Position numbers and translations under genes: made by a program | In this document: positions 44,094-53,812 of the stretch, one piece after another | Position numbering within the stretch: position 1 is the stretch's first letter | How the letters are laid out: each line of letters begins with the position of its first letter | Assembly (NCBI RefSeq): GCF_014643255.1 | Contig: NZ_BMJI01000005.1 | Span: 115,701 to 179,700, forward strand | Direction: 5' to 3' | Length of the DNA: 64,000 bases | DNA from: Tersicoccus solisilvae | Lineage (GTDB): Bacteria > Actinomycetota > Actinomycetes > Actinomycetales > Micrococcaceae | Notes under the pieces: model-generated | The model's database searches: none | What the model was told of the DNA's origin: nothing | What the model saw: the letters and a program-made list of their open reading frames with translations, nothing else

Positions 44094-45071
44094 TCAGCCC
44101 TTCAGTCGGCGGGCGACCTCGGTCGCCCAGTAGGTCAGGATCAGGTCGGCGCCGGCACGCTTGATGCCGAGCACGGATTCGTCGATGGCGGCCTCGCGGT
44201 TGATCCAGCCGTTCGCGGCGGCGGCCTCGATCATCGAGTACTCCCCCGAGATCTGGTAGGCCGCGACGGGCACGGTGCTCATCTCCGCCACGTCGCGGAG
44301 GATGTCGAGGTAGCTCATGGCGGGCTTGACCATCACCAGGTCGGCGCCCTCGTCCAGGTCCAGCCGGGTCTCGAGGACCGCCTCGCGGCGGTTGGCGGCG
44401 TCCATCTGGTAGGTCCGCCGATCGCCCTGCAACGAGGACTGCACGGCCTCCCGGAACGGCCCGTAGAAGGCGCTGGCGTACTTGGCGGAGTAGGCGAGGA
44501 TCGCCGTGTCGGTGAAGCCGGCCTCGTCCAGGGCGGCCCGGATGACACCGACCTGGCCGTCCATCATCCCGGACGGGGCGACGACGCGGGCGCCGGCCCG
44601 CGCCTGGGCGACGCCCATCCGCCCGTAGATCTGCAGGGTCGCGTCGTTGTCGACGCCGCCGTGCTCGTCCAGGACGCCGCAGTGCCCGTGGTCGGTGAAC
44701 TCGTCCAGGCACAGGTCGCTCATCAGCACGACGTCGTCGCCGAACTCCGCGGTCAGCTCGGCGAGCGCCGCGTTGAGGATGCCGTCGGGGCTGACGGCGC
44801 CGCTGCCGACGGCGTCCTGGGTGGTCGGCACGCCGAACAGCATGATCCCGCCCACGCCGGCGTCGGCGGCCTCGTGGACGGCGGCCTTGAGGCTGTCGAT
44901 GCTGTGGTGCATGACGCCGGGCATCGCGCTGATCGGCTGCGGCTCGGTGAGCCCCTCGCGGACGAACATCGGCAACACCAGGTCCGCGGGATGGACGCGC
45001 ACCTCGGCGGTGAGGCGGCGCAGAGCGGGGGTGGCGCGCAGGCGGCGGGGACGGTGCTGCGGGAAGCTCAT
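44094..45071 (-). CDS. hemB: delta-aminolevulinic acid dehydratase (porphobilinogen synthase)
   Basis: Condenses two 5-aminolevulinates to porphobilinogen. The 325-aa protein shows the two active-site lysines in [14 protein letters not shown] and [14 protein letters not shown]. The metal-site region is [21 protein letters not shown], with two cysteines but without the full three-Cys zinc site, so Mg-dependent or mixed metal use is likely. The ATG at 45071 is preferred over 45080 because it overlaps the hemD stop (ATGA). Confidence 0.96.
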   Translation of the reverse strand: MSFPQHRPRRLRATPALRRLTAEVRVHPADLVLPMFVREGLTEPQPISAMPGVMHHSIDSLKAAVHEAADAGVGGIMLFGVPTTQDAVGSGAVSPDGILNAALAELTAEFGDDVVLMSDLCLDEFTDHGHCGVLDEHGGVDNDATLQIYGRMGVAQARAGARVVAPSGMMDGQVGVIRAALDEAGFTDTAILAYSAKYASAFYGPFREAVQSSLQGDRRTYQMDAANRREAVLETRLDLDEGADLVMVKPAMSYLDILRDVAEMSTVPVAAYQISGEYSMIEAAAANGWINREAAIDESVLGIKRAGADLILTYWATEVARRLKG

Positions 45072-46006
45072 GGATCCCATCTTCTCTCGGGGGTGGACGG
45101 CGACGGCGACGGGTGGGCCGATCTCGCGGTGGGCGAACCGGCGGCGTGTCCCCGGACCGCGGCGGCGACGGCGGCGAGGACATCGGCCGGGTCCGGGCTC
45201 GCGGCGGTGGCGGCGGCCGGGTGACCGGCGTCGGTCGCGGCGGCGGCGCTGGTCGGGCCGATGGCCACCAGCGGGCACGGGTGTCCGACGGCGAGCCAGC
45301 GGCGCACCGTGGACGGGGAGGTGACGACGGCGGCGTCGGGCCGGGCCGCCTGCGCGGCGACGACGGTGAGCCCTGCGACGTCGGCCTCGGGCTCCAGCGC
45401 CTGCTCCGGCGCGGCCGGGTGGTCGACCGTGCGGTAGGCGGTCACGGGGTGCACCGTCCAGCCGCGGGCGGCCAGCCCGGTCTCGAGGGTGCCCGCGGCC
45501 AGGTCCGAGTGGGGCAGCAGCACCGTGCGGTTCCCGGCACCGGGCCCCGTCTCGGGCCAGGCCGCGACGAGCAGGTCGGCGCCGGAGGCGGGGTGCGGGA
45601 CCAGGTCGACGGCGACGCCGGCCCGTTCCAGGGCGGCCGCGGTGGCGGCGGCGACGGCGGCGACGCGCACGCGAGTGCGGGAGTCCCGGCTCGGGGAAGG
45701 ACCGGCCAGCAGTGCCGGCAGTCCGGTGCCGAGCGCGTCCGCGCGACGGGTCAGCGCGGTGACCGTGGTGGCGCTGGTGACCGCGAGCCAGCCGTAGCGG
45801 CCGGTGCGCAGCTCTGCCAGCGCGGCGTCGAGCGGGCCGAGGTCCACCGGCCACGCGAAGTCGATGACGGGGACGGCCAGCACCGTGGCGCCGGCGTCGC
45901 GCAGGGCGGTGCCGAGGGCGCCGGCGCGGTCGGCGGCGCGGGTGAGGGCGACGGTCCGGCCGACGAGCGGCCGGTCCGGAGCGGGCGACGACGCGGCGGG
46001 ATTCAC
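45068..46006 (-). CDS. hemD: uroporphyrinogen-III synthase
   Basis: Closes and isomerises hydroxymethylbilane to uroporphyrinogen III. The family is poorly conserved; the 312-aa protein shows [27 protein letters not shown] at the start, [22 protein letters not shown] and [24 protein letters not shown], in the right order for HemD. The C-terminus has a Ser/Pro tail. The GTG at 46006 overlaps the hemC stop (GTGA). Operon position between hemC and hemB supports the call. Confidence 0.9.
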   Translation of the reverse strand: MNPAASSPAPDRPLVGRTVALTRAADRAGALGTALRDAGATVLAVPVIDFAWPVDLGPLDAALAELRTGRYGWLAVTSATTVTALTRRADALGTGLPALLAGPSPSRDSRTRVRVAAVAAATAAALERAGVAVDLVPHPASGADLLVAAWPETGPGAGNRTVLLPHSDLAAGTLETGLAARGWTVHPVTAYRTVDHPAAPEQALEPEADVAGLTVVAAQAARPDAAVVTSPSTVRRWLAVGHPCPLVAIGPTSAAAATDAGHPAAATAASPDPADVLAAVAAAVRGHAAGSPTARSAHPSPSPSTPERRWDP

Positions 46007-47085
46007 GCCCGGTCGGAGTCCATCAGCTCGCTGCCGGTGGCCGCGGCGCTGACCCCTGTCGTCCCGGCGGCCGTCGTCTCGCCCTTCGCGGCGGGTCCGG
46101 TGGGCATCAGGTCGGCCGCGCCGGCGTCGAGCAGGGTCTCGGCGAGCCGGATCCCCAGGTCCCGGGCCGCGGTCACGGCCTCGGCGGTCGGCGCACCGGT
46201 CTCGTCGGTGACCGGGCCGGACGTCCTCGTGCTGGCCGACCGGCGGAGCAGCCGGGTGCCGTCGGGCGCGCCGACCACGGCGTCCAGGTGCAGGGCGCCG
46301 TCCGCGTGTCGGGCGAGCGCGCCGACCGGGGCCGAGCACCCCGCCTCGAGCCGGGAGAGCAGGGCGCGTTCGGCGGTGACGGCGGCACGGGCGGCGCCGT
46401 CGTCGAGCGCGGCCATCGCGGCGGCCAGCTCGCCGCCGGGCACCAGGTCCGCGGTGCGCACCTCGACGGCAAGCGCCCCCTGCCCGGGCGCGGGCAGCAT
46501 GACCGACGGGTCGAGGTAGTCGGTGACCGCGTCGAGCAGTCCGAGCCGGGACAGCCCCGCACCGGCGAGCACGACGGCGTCCAGCTCGCCGCCGGTGACC
46601 TTGCCCAGGCGAGTGGGCACGTTGCCGCGCAGGTCGACGACGGTCAGGTCCGGCCGGGCGGCGCGCAGCTGGGCGGCCCTGCGCGGAGAACCGGTGCCGA
46701 CGCGGGCCCCCGTGGGCAGGGTGTCCAGCGTGAGGCCGTCCCGGGCGCAGAGCACGTCCCGCACCTCGGCGCGGGTCGGCACGGCGGCGATGGTGAGCCC
46801 GTCCGCGGGGGCGGAGGGCAGATCCTTGAGGGAGTGCACCGCGACGTCGCAGTCGGACCGCAGCAGCGCGTCCCGCAGCGCGGTGACGAAGACGCCGGTG
46901 CCGCCGATCTGGGCCAGCGGGGCGCGGTTGACGTCGCCCTCGGTGCGGACCCGGACCAGGTCGACGTCGAACCCGCCGAGCTCGGACAGCGCGTCCGCGA
47001 TCATGCCGGACTGGGTGACCGCGAGGTCACTGCCGCGGGTGCCCAGCCGGAGCCGGGCACCCGTGGCGACGAGGGGTTCACCCAC
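46003..47085 (-). CDS. hemC: hydroxymethylbilane synthase (porphobilinogen deaminase)
   Basis: Polymerises four porphobilinogens. The 360-aa protein has [55 protein letters not shown] and the dipyrromethane-binding Cys in [10 protein letters not shown]. The last 50 residues are a low-complexity extension ([21 protein letters not shown]). The GTG at 47085 lies 8 nt inside the end of hemH, so the two are coupled. Confidence 0.96.
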   Translation of the reverse strand: MGEPLVATGARLRLGTRGSDLAVTQSGMIADALSELGGFDVDLVRVRTEGDVNRAPLAQIGGTGVFVTALRDALLRSDCDVAVHSLKDLPSAPADGLTIAAVPTRAEVRDVLCARDGLTLDTLPTGARVGTGSPRRAAQLRAARPDLTVVDLRGNVPTRLGKVTGGELDAVVLAGAGLSRLGLLDAVTDYLDPSVMLPAPGQGALAVEVRTADLVPGGELAAAMAALDDGAARAAVTAERALLSRLEAGCSAPVGALARHADGALHLDAVVGAPDGTRLLRRSASTRTSGPVTDETGAPTAEAVTAARDLGIRLAETLLDAGAADLMPTGPAAKGETTAAGTTGVSAAATGSELMDSDRA

Positions 47086-48304
47086 GGGAGGGGGCTCCCC
47101 CGGCGGCGGCCGCGGGAGCGGCGTCGGCGGGCGGCCCGTCCGGGTTGACGGACAGGTCGCACGCGTCGGAGCCGGCGACGGTCGGCACCGCGCGCCGCTG
47201 GTTCGCGCAGCAGCCGGGGCGGCACACGTCGTACCAGGGGCCGAGCTCGGTCTCGGCCGGTCGGGGGCCGCCCTCGAGACGCTCGGCGATCAGGTCGGCC
47301 AGGCCGGTGATGAAGGACGCGTGGGTGCCCGGGGTGGGCGTGCGCACCGCGGCCAGCCCCAGCTCGGCGCAGGTCTCGAGCGCCTCGGTGTCCAGGTCCC
47401 AGACGACCTCCATGTGGTCACTGACGAAGCCGAGCGGCACCAGCAGGACGCCGGCGACGCCCCGGTCCGGCAGCTCGGCGAGCGCGTCGTTGACGTCGGG
47501 CTCGAGCCACGGCACGGACGGCGGGCCGGACCGGGACTGGTAGACCAGCGACCAGTCGACGTCCTGCTCGTCCGCGGACAGAGCGCGGTCCATGATCACG
47601 CGGGCGTTGGCGAGGTGCTGGGCCACGTACGCGGAGCCCTGCTCGAACTCGCGGTCCCGCGGCCCCGAGGCGGCGGCGTCGGCGTCGGGGATCGAGTGCG
47701 TGCAGAACAGGACGTGGATGCGGCCCTCGCGGCCGGTCTCGGCCAGCTGGGCGCGGACCCGGGCGAGACCGTCGGTGACGCCCTCGACGAAGGGCCCGAT
47801 GAAGCCCGGGTGGTCGAAGTACTGGCGCACCTTGTCGACGCGCAGCTTGCCGACCAGGTTCCGCTCGAGCAGGGCCTTGCCGTAGTCCTCGCGGTACTGG
47901 CGGCAGGACGAGTAGCTGGAGTAGGCGCTGGTGCTGACGGCGAGGACGCGCCGGTGGCCGTCGGCGTAGGCCTGCTCGAGCACGTCACCGATGAACGGCG
48001 CCCAGTTCCGGTTGCCCCACAGCAGGGGCGCGTCCACGCCGCGCGCGGCGAGCTCGGCCGACAGCGCGGCGTGCAGGTCCCGGTTCAGGGCGTTGATCGG
48101 GCTGACGCCGCCGAAGTGCCGGTAGTGGTGGGAGACCTCCTCGAGCCGCTCGTCGGGGATGCCGCGGCCGCGGGTGACGTTGCGCAGGAACGGGATGACG
48201 TCGTCCTGCCCCTCGGGTCCGCCGAAGGAGGCGAGCACGACGGCGTCGTAGGCGGCGGGCGGCTGCACGGGGGCGTGCTCGGCGTCGAGCGCGGGCGTGG
48301 TCAT
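47078..48304 (-). CDS. hemH: coproporphyrin III ferrochelatase (CpfC/HemH)
   Basis: Inserts iron into coproporphyrin III. The 408-aa protein has LASFGGPEGQDDV, FGGVSPINALN, STSAYSSYSSCRQYREDY and VLFCTHSIPDADAAA with the metal-binding His. Cys in SSCRQYRED plus DVCRPGCC near the C-terminus match the four-Cys [2Fe-2S] pattern of actinobacterial ferrochelatases; the cluster is inferred. The C-terminal 45 residues are disordered. The ATG at 48304 overlaps the hemQ stop (ATGA). Confidence 0.95.
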   Translation of the reverse strand: MTTPALDAEHAPVQPPAAYDAVVLASFGGPEGQDDVIPFLRNVTRGRGIPDERLEEVSHHYRHFGGVSPINALNRDLHAALSAELAARGVDAPLLWGNRNWAPFIGDVLEQAYADGHRRVLAVSTSAYSSYSSCRQYREDYGKALLERNLVGKLRVDKVRQYFDHPGFIGPFVEGVTDGLARVRAQLAETGREGRIHVLFCTHSIPDADAAASGPRDREFEQGSAYVAQHLANARVIMDRALSADEQDVDWSLVYQSRSGPPSVPWLEPDVNDALAELPDRGVAGVLLVPLGFVSDHMEVVWDLDTEALETCAELGLAAVRTPTPGTHASFITGLADLIAERLEGGPRPAETELGPWYDVCRPGCCANQRRAVPTVAGSDACDLSVNPDGPPADAAPAAAAGGAPSRG

Positions 48305-48999
48305 CGGAGCACCCCCGCGACGTCGGCGGGGTCGATCCGGCGGCCGGTGTAGAAGGGGACTTCCTCGCGCACGTGCAGCCGGGCGTCGGTGTTGCGCAGG
48401 TGCCGCATCAGGTCGACGAGGTCGGTCAGCTCCGGCGCCTCGAGCCCGAGCAGCCACTCCCAGTCGTTCATCGCGAAGCACTGCACGGTGTTGGCGATGA
48501 CCTGCGGGTACTCCCGGCCGGCCAGCCCGTGGTCGCGGAGCATCGCGCCGCGTTCGGCGGCGTCGAGCAGGTACCAGTCGTAGGAACGCACGAAGGGGTA
48601 GACGCACATCCACTCCCCCGCCGGCACGCCGCGGTAGTAGGACGGCGAGTGCTCCTTGGCGAACTCGGCCTCCCGGTGCACGCCCATCGAGGAGAACACC
48701 AGCCGGGTCGCGGCGAGGGTCTCGGTGCGGCGCAGAGTCCGCAGGGCCTCCTGCAGGGCGTCGGGCTGCCGGGCGTGCAGCCAGACCATCACGTCGGCGT
48801 CGGCGCGCATCCCCGAGACGTCGTAGAAGCCGCGGACGGTCACTCCCTGCTCGGCGAGCATGCCGGTCAGGTCGGCCAGCTCACCCGCGGGGGCGGCCGG
48901 CGACGGCGACGACGTGCGGGCGAAGACGGCCCAGAGCGTGTAGGGGTCGCCCGTGGACAGGCCGGGCGCAGGGGTCTGCAGGTCGGGGGCAGTGGTCAT
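48301..48999 (-). CDS. hemQ: coproheme decarboxylase (ChdC/HemQ)
   Basis: Final enzyme of the Gram-positive route: oxidatively decarboxylates coproheme to heme b. The 232-aa chlorite-dismutase-fold protein has LHARQPDALQEALRTLRRT, FAKEHSPSYYRG (probable distal His), the catalytic Tyr in YPFVRSYDWYLL and MLRDHGLAGRE, the probable proximal His. Its presence next to hemH and hemY shows that heme is made through coproporphyrin, not protoporphyrin. It starts 55 bp after hemY. Confidence 0.95.
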   Translation of the reverse strand: MTTAPDLQTPAPGLSTGDPYTLWAVFARTSSPSPAAPAGELADLTGMLAEQGVTVRGFYDVSGMRADADVMVWLHARQPDALQEALRTLRRTETLAATRLVFSSMGVHREAEFAKEHSPSYYRGVPAGEWMCVYPFVRSYDWYLLDAAERGAMLRDHGLAGREYPQVIANTVQCFAMNDWEWLLGLEAPELTDLVDLMRHLRNTDARLHVREEVPFYTGRRIDPADVAGVLR

Positions 49000-49054
49000 G
49001 CTCCCCAGTCTGCCCCGATCGATCGGCTGACGCTAACCGGACGGACGTGATCTT

Positions 49055-50530
49055 CTACAAGTTGTCGAAGAGTTGGCTCGCCTGGGTGCGGCTGTCGGCC
49101 ACGACCGCCGCGAGGCCGTTTCCGGCCAGCCAGCCGCCGATCACCGCGAAGGTTCCGGGCCCGGCCCCGGGCTCCTGTCCGGCCGCGCGGGCGGCGGTGC
49201 GGATGCGGGCGACGCGGCCGGCGTGGCCGGGTCCTGCCGCGGGCAGGGCGCCGGGCCAGCGAACGACGTCGGCACCGAGCAGCTCGCTGTCGGAACCGTC
49301 GAGCTCGACGCCGAGCAGCGTCGCGGCGTCGCGCCGCGCCGTCTCCAGCACCCGTGCGTCGTCGGCGTAGCGGGCGGCGTTCTCCCCGGGGCGGCCGTAG
49401 GAGAGGCGGAGCACGTGCACGCCCGGGCCGGCGGCGGCCTCGAGCCAGTCCCACTTGGCGGTGGCGTGGGTGAGGGCCTTCGCCGCGATGCCGGGCGCGT
49501 CCTCGCCGACGAGGACGCCGGTGCCGCGCGGGTGGTCGTTCAGCTCGCGGTTCCTCACCACGAGGGTGGCCAGGGTGACGGGGGCGCCGACGGGGGCGGG
49601 CAGATCGGCCAGGGACGGGAAGAGACGGGCCAGCAGCGGGACCGCGGTGCCGGCACCGGCGGCCAGGACGACGCGGTCGGCGTGGACCTCGTACCCCTCA
49701 CCCGCCGCCGTCGTGCTGACTCGCCACGCGTCGCCGGCACGCTGCAGGTCGGTGACCGGGGTGCCGAGGCGAATCCGGCCGCCGTGGGACTCGACGCGGG
49801 CCACGAGCGCGTCGACGAGCCGGTGCATGCCGCCGCGCAGGGAGCCGACGGACGAGCCGGCCTTCGCGGCGCCGCGCAGCCGGGCGACGCCGGCGGTCAG
49901 GGAGCCGGTCTCCTCGAGGGCGGCGAGCAGCCCGGGGGCGACGGTCTGAGCGTCGAGCTGGTCAGGGTCCGCCGCGTGGACGCCGGAGACGACGGGACGG
50001 ACGAGCCGGTCGAGGACCTGCTCCCCCATCCGGATGCGGACCACGGTGCCCAGGCTCGGCGGGGTCGGCGCGCCCGGGCGGAGTTCGGCGCGCACCGGGT
50101 CGGCGGCGTCGCGCCGGGCACGGGCCAGGGCCTCGGGAGCGAGGGCCGCCTGCAGGGACGGGTCGTCCAGGTCGGTCGGGATGCCGAGCAGGCCGGCCCG
50201 CGGCAGGGGCCAGGTGCCGTCGCGGTGGGCGATCCAGGCGCCGGCCGGATCCGGGGCGATGATGTCGTCTCCCAGCCCGAGGTCGCGGGCCAGGTCGGCG
50301 ACGGCGGTGCTGCGGGTGGCGAAGGACTCGGCGCCGGCGTCGAGGGCGAGACCGGCGACCTCGTGTCGGGCCACGCAGCCGCCGGGGACGCCGGCGGCGT
50401 CGAGTACGAGCACGTCCAGTCCCGCGGCGGCGGCCCGGTCGGCGGCGATCAGCCCGGCGATGCCGGCCCCGACGACGACGACGTCGGCGCGCTCGCCGCT
50501 CGTGTCCGCGTTCCCCTGCGCCGCCGTCAC
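49055..50530 (-). CDS. hemY: coproporphyrinogen III oxidase, oxygen-dependent FAD type (CgoX/HemY)
   Basis: Oxidises coproporphyrinogen III to coproporphyrin III. The 491-aa protein has the dinucleotide motif [29 protein letters not shown] (about residues 17-45), [45 protein letters not shown] and the C-terminal [19 protein letters not shown] that holds FAD. The GTG at 50530 overlaps the hemE stop (GTGA). Confidence 0.95.
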   Translation of the reverse strand: MTAAQGNADTSGERADVVVVGAGIAGLIAADRAAAAGLDVLVLDAAGVPGGCVARHEVAGLALDAGAESFATRSTAVADLARDLGLGDDIIAPDPAGAWIAHRDGTWPLPRAGLLGIPTDLDDPSLQAALAPEALARARRDAADPVRAELRPGAPTPPSLGTVVRIRMGEQVLDRLVRPVVSGVHAADPDQLDAQTVAPGLLAALEETGSLTAGVARLRGAAKAGSSVGSLRGGMHRLVDALVARVESHGGRIRLGTPVTDLQRAGDAWRVSTTAAGEGYEVHADRVVLAAGAGTAVPLLARLFPSLADLPAPVGAPVTLATLVVRNRELNDHPRGTGVLVGEDAPGIAAKALTHATAKWDWLEAAAGPGVHVLRLSYGRPGENAARYADDARVLETARRDAATLLGVELDGSDSELLGADVVRWPGALPAAGPGHAGRVARIRTAARAAGQEPGAGPGTFAVIGGWLAGNGLAAVVADSRTQASQLFDNL

Positions 50531-51606
50531 TGGGGTACCTCGTGGACCAGCTCGACGATCCGGGTGAGCACGTCCGGGTCGGTGTGCGGCGGAACGCCGT
50601 GGCCGAGGTTGACGACGTGGCCGGGGGCCACGTCGCCGCGACGCAGCACGTCCCGCACGTGCTCTTCCAACACCTCCCAGGGGGCGGCGAGCAGCGCGGG
50701 GTCGATGTTGCCCTGCAGGGGCACGTCACCGCCGAGCCGGCGGGAGGCCTCGTCCAGCGGCAGACGGTAGTCGACGCCGACCGCGGTGGCGCCGGCGGCG
50801 TGCATGGCCGGCAGCAGCTCGCTGGTGCCGGTGCCGAAGTGGAGGCGCGGCACCGGGAGGTCGGCGACATGGGCGAAGGCACGGGCGGAGGCGGGGGCGG
50901 CCTGGGCCTCGTAGTCCGCGGCGGAGAGCGAGCCGGCCCAGGAGTCGAAGAGCTGGCAGGCGGAGGCGCCGGCCTCGAGCTGGGCGCGCAGGAAGGCCCC
51001 GGAGAGGTCGGCGGCCCAGGAGGTCAGGGCCCGCCAGGTCTCCGGATCGGCGTGCATGAGCGTGCGGGGGCCGAGGTGGTCGCGGGAGGGGCCGCCCTCG
51101 ACCATGTAGGCCGCGAGGGTGAACGGGGCGCCGGCGAAGCCGATGAGCGGGGTGGTGCCGAGCTCGGCGACGGTGAGACGGACGGCGTCCCGGATCGCGG
51201 TGAAGTCGACGTCGTCGACGGACGGCAGGGCGGCGACGTCGGCGGCGGTGCGCACCGGGGTGTCGAGCACCGGACCCCGGCCGGCGACGATGTCGACGTC
51301 GACCCCGGCCAGGCGCAGGGGGACGACGATGTCGGAGAAGAAGATGGCGGCGTCCACGTGATGCCGGCGCACCGGCTGCAGGGTGATCTCGGCGGCCAGG
51401 TCGGGCCGCAGGCAGGATTCGAGCATCCCGACACCCTCCCGGGCGGCCCGGTACTCGGGCAGCGACCGTCCCGCCTGACGCATGAACCAGACGGCGCGGG
51501 ACCCGGTCCGTTCCCCGCGCAGCGCCCGCAGCAGGGGGCTGTCGGCGGTCCGGCCGTCCGTCAGCGGATGCTCGGGGGGCAGGGCGGGAACGGCTTCGGT
51601 GCTCAT
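50527..51606 (-). CDS. hemE: uroporphyrinogen decarboxylase
   Basis: Removes four carboxyls from uroporphyrinogen III to give coproporphyrinogen III. The 359-aa protein has [54 protein letters not shown] and [25 protein letters not shown], the standard motifs. The ATG at 51606 is favoured; a CAGAAT hexamer 7 nt upstream may be a leaderless -10. It is the first gene of the eight-gene heme operon and divergent from the HNH gene. Confidence 0.96.
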   Translation of the reverse strand: MSTEAVPALPPEHPLTDGRTADSPLLRALRGERTGSRAVWFMRQAGRSLPEYRAAREGVGMLESCLRPDLAAEITLQPVRRHHVDAAIFFSDIVVPLRLAGVDVDIVAGRGPVLDTPVRTAADVAALPSVDDVDFTAIRDAVRLTVAELGTTPLIGFAGAPFTLAAYMVEGGPSRDHLGPRTLMHADPETWRALTSWAADLSGAFLRAQLEAGASACQLFDSWAGSLSAADYEAQAAPASARAFAHVADLPVPRLHFGTGTSELLPAMHAAGATAVGVDYRLPLDEASRRLGGDVPLQGNIDPALLAAPWEVLEEHVRDVLRRGDVAPGHVVNLGHGVPPHTDPDVLTRIVELVHEVPQ

Positions 51607-51703
51607 GATGCCGATTCTGCCTGCCGGGCCGGACCGGGAGCGAACCGGGGTGTGCTCTCGTTCAAGCCGCCGGTTATCCACAGGTCTTCCGCGTCAACGG
51701 GTT

Positions 51704-51726
51704 CTGTCGGTGGGGACTGGTGTAGT
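51704..51726 (+). promoter_or_regulatory. PafBC-type promoter of the DUF222-HNH gene (CTGTCGGTG-N8-TGTAGT)
   Basis: TGTCGGTG is a perfect match to TGTCRGTG; exactly 8 nt later TGTAGT ends 6 nt before the ATG at 51733. The geometry is the same as the adnA promoter. Confidence 0.6.
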
Positions 51727-51732
51727 GGGGTC

Positions 51733-53586
51733 ATGGAAGCACCACGGAAACCTGCGCAGGGCGTGCTGCTGCCCTTCCCGATGGGTGTCGTCCGGAGCCG
51801 CAGTCGGGCACAGAACCGTCGGCGACAGAACCGTCGGTCGAGCGCGTCGTCCGCCGACTCGTCGGTGCTGCCGCCGCTCTGCGCGGCCGCGGCCGTCGGG
51901 CGTCTGAGGGAGCCCGACGACCTCCGCACCGTCGAGGCAGCCGTCGCCGCACTCGAGGACGTGCGACGGCTCGAGTCGTGGTTGGCCTGGACGAAGCACC
52001 GGGTGGCTCGCGCCACCCTGGCGCTGTCCGCGGCGGACCACGAACGCTGGGTCGACGCCCATCCGCTGGCCGACGGAAGCCCCGGGCTCTCCCGCGCCGA
52101 GCGCCTCGCCGTCGGGGAGCGGAGCGCGGTGGCGGAGATCGCCGGTGCTCTGCAGGTCGGGGAGAAGGCCGCCTCCGGGTTGGTGAATCGGGCCGACCTG
52201 CTCGCGGACCACCTGCGGGCCACGGACTCCGCGCTCCGCGACGGCCTCATCACCGGCACGGCCGCCGGCATCGTCGCCGATGCCGTGCAGGAGTTCGCCG
52301 ATCTGCGGGCGGCCACCACGGATCCGTCGGAGAGGGACGCGCTCGTCGGCGCGATCGAGACGACCGAGACGGTCCTGCTGAGTCACGCGGCGGCGGGGAG
52401 TCGGCCGGAGTCGCTGAAAGCACGGGCCCGGCGGCTGCACGAGCAGTGCCACCCGAGGTCCTTCCGAGAACGGCACGAGGCCGCACTGGCAGAGCGGTAC
52501 GTGCGGATCGCGCCGGACCGGGACGGCATGGCGCAGGTGACCGCGTTGCTGCCGGCCGCCGTCGCCGTGGGTATCGATGCGCGGCTGACCGCGCTCGCGC
52601 GCAGCCTGCAGTCGGCTGAACCACCGTCTGATGACGGCGATCGTGGCTCGCGGACCCCCTCGGTACCTCGAACGCTGGCCCAGCTGCGCGCCGACGTCCT
52701 GGCCGATCTGTTGGCCGGGGCCGGACTCGTCGAGTCGAGCCCCGGCGCGACCGGCTCCACCGTCACGCCGGCCCCGCGCCTCCTGCTCACCATCCCGGCC
52801 GCCACGCTGCTCGGCGGCGACGAGCCGGGGATCCTCGACTCCTTCGGACCGATCGGCGCCGACGACGCCCGGCGACTCGCCGCCGCGGCCACGAGCTTCC
52901 AGCTGGCGGTCACCACGGAAGCGCAGACCCCGCCGGGTCCACCGGCCCGGCCGATCCCCCGCGGGCGGCCCGATCACCTGGACGGTTCGGCGCCGTCCTC
53001 TTCGGCGCTGCCCGGCGAAGCGCACCGCTCGACGTCACCGGTCACCGCCGGTTCCCGTGCCACGCCCGGTCGTCCGACACGAGCGGCTTCCGCGGCAGCA
53101 GGCGACGCGGCACCGGCCACGCCGACAGACCCTGTCCCCTCCCGGCTGTCAGGCTCACCACCGGGGCCGGAGGCGCGAGTCATTCCGGTCGTCCTCACGG
53201 ACGGGCAGGTGTACCGGGTCCCGGAGCGGTTGCGTCGGGCTCTGGCGGTGCGGGACGGAACGTGCCGCTTCCCGGGCTGCCGTCGATCGGCCATGGCCTC
53301 CGACGTTGATCACATCCTCGCGTGGGCGGACGGCGGCCTGAGCGATCCGGAGAACCTGGCGCACCTGTGCCGCAAGCACCACGTTCTCAAGCACCACTCC
53401 GCCTGGTCCGTCGCCGCCGAGGCCGCGCCGGCGACGGACGAGGGCGATCCCGCCTCGGCTTCGACGGCTGGACGCACGGCCGCCACGGCGGCCACGGCGG
53501 CCACGGCGGTGGCAACCGACCGCCTGGTCTGGACGTCCCCGGCCGGTCGCCGTCTGGTCACCGCACCGGAACCGCCCCCGTTCTGA
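51733..53586 (+). CDS. DUF222 / 13E12-repeat protein with C-terminal HNH endonuclease
   Basis: Abundant actinobacterial family found in variable copy number, possibly mobile; its role is unknown. In the 617-aa protein, the DUF222 domain spans about residues 60-330 (LSRAERLAVGERSAVAEIAGALQVGE, LHEQCHPRSFRERHEAALAERYV), a Pro/Ser/Thr linker follows, and the HNH domain lies at about 510-560: RDGTCRFPGCRRSAMASDVDHILAWADGGLSDPENLAHLCRKHHVLKH, with Cys pair, DVDHI and the final His. All HNH residues look intact. The tail contains TAATAATA repeats from a 9-bp tandem repeat near 53478. It lies between the divergent hemE and hemA. Confidence 0.9.
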   Translation: MEAPRKPAQGVLLPFPMGVVRSRSRAQNRRRQNRRSSASSADSSVLPPLCAAAAVGRLREPDDLRTVEAAVAALEDVRRLESWLAWTKHRVARATLALSAADHERWVDAHPLADGSPGLSRAERLAVGERSAVAEIAGALQVGEKAASGLVNRADLLADHLRATDSALRDGLITGTAAGIVADAVQEFADLRAATTDPSERDALVGAIETTETVLLSHAAAGSRPESLKARARRLHEQCHPRSFRERHEAALAERYVRIAPDRDGMAQVTALLPAAVAVGIDARLTALARSLQSAEPPSDDGDRGSRTPSVPRTLAQLRADVLADLLAGAGLVESSPGATGSTVTPAPRLLLTIPAATLLGGDEPGILDSFGPIGADDARRLAAAATSFQLAVTTEAQTPPGPPARPIPRGRPDHLDGSAPSSSALPGEAHRSTSPVTAGSRATPGRPTRAASAAAGDAAPATPTDPVPSRLSGSPPGPEARVIPVVLTDGQVYRVPERLRRALAVRDGTCRFPGCRRSAMASDVDHILAWADGGLSDPENLAHLCRKHHVLKHHSAWSVAAEAAPATDEGDPASASTAGRTAATAATAATAVATDRLVWTSPAGRRLVTAPEPPPF

Positions 53587-53797
53587 GGCGCCCAGGGACT
53601 TGGGTCGGCATCGCCGAGAGCCCGCCCGCGCCCGGCCCCACAGCCGCCCCAACCGCGCCGCGGACGGCACCGCCTCCCTGACTGCTCCGGCACCGCCCCA
53701 CTCCGCCACCCAGCACCGCCGAACGCCCCCTTCCCCCCGGACATACCCACCGGTGTCTCGTCCATCACCTCGTCCCGGCCCGGCCGGGACGAGCCGC

Positions 53798-53803
53798 TAC
53801 CAT
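53798..53803 (+). promoter_or_regulatory. -10 box TACCAT of hemA
   Basis: TACCAT ends 9 nt before the GTG at 53813. GGAGGGG lies in between, so this transcript has a minimal leader. Confidence 0.4.
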
Positions 53804-53812
53804 GGAGGGGTT

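Noticed and set aside
42574..45183. Long open frame opposite-phase to hemL and hemB
   Set aside because: It is a shadow of the two heme genes; composition is Arg/Gly-rich with no domains.
51810..51837. Two copies of ACAGAACCGTCGG inside the HNH gene, whose complement resembles the GGTTCTGTCGG of its promoter
   Set aside because: They encode Arg/Gln/Asn-rich residues in frame and lack a -10 box at the right spacing; probably a local coding duplication.
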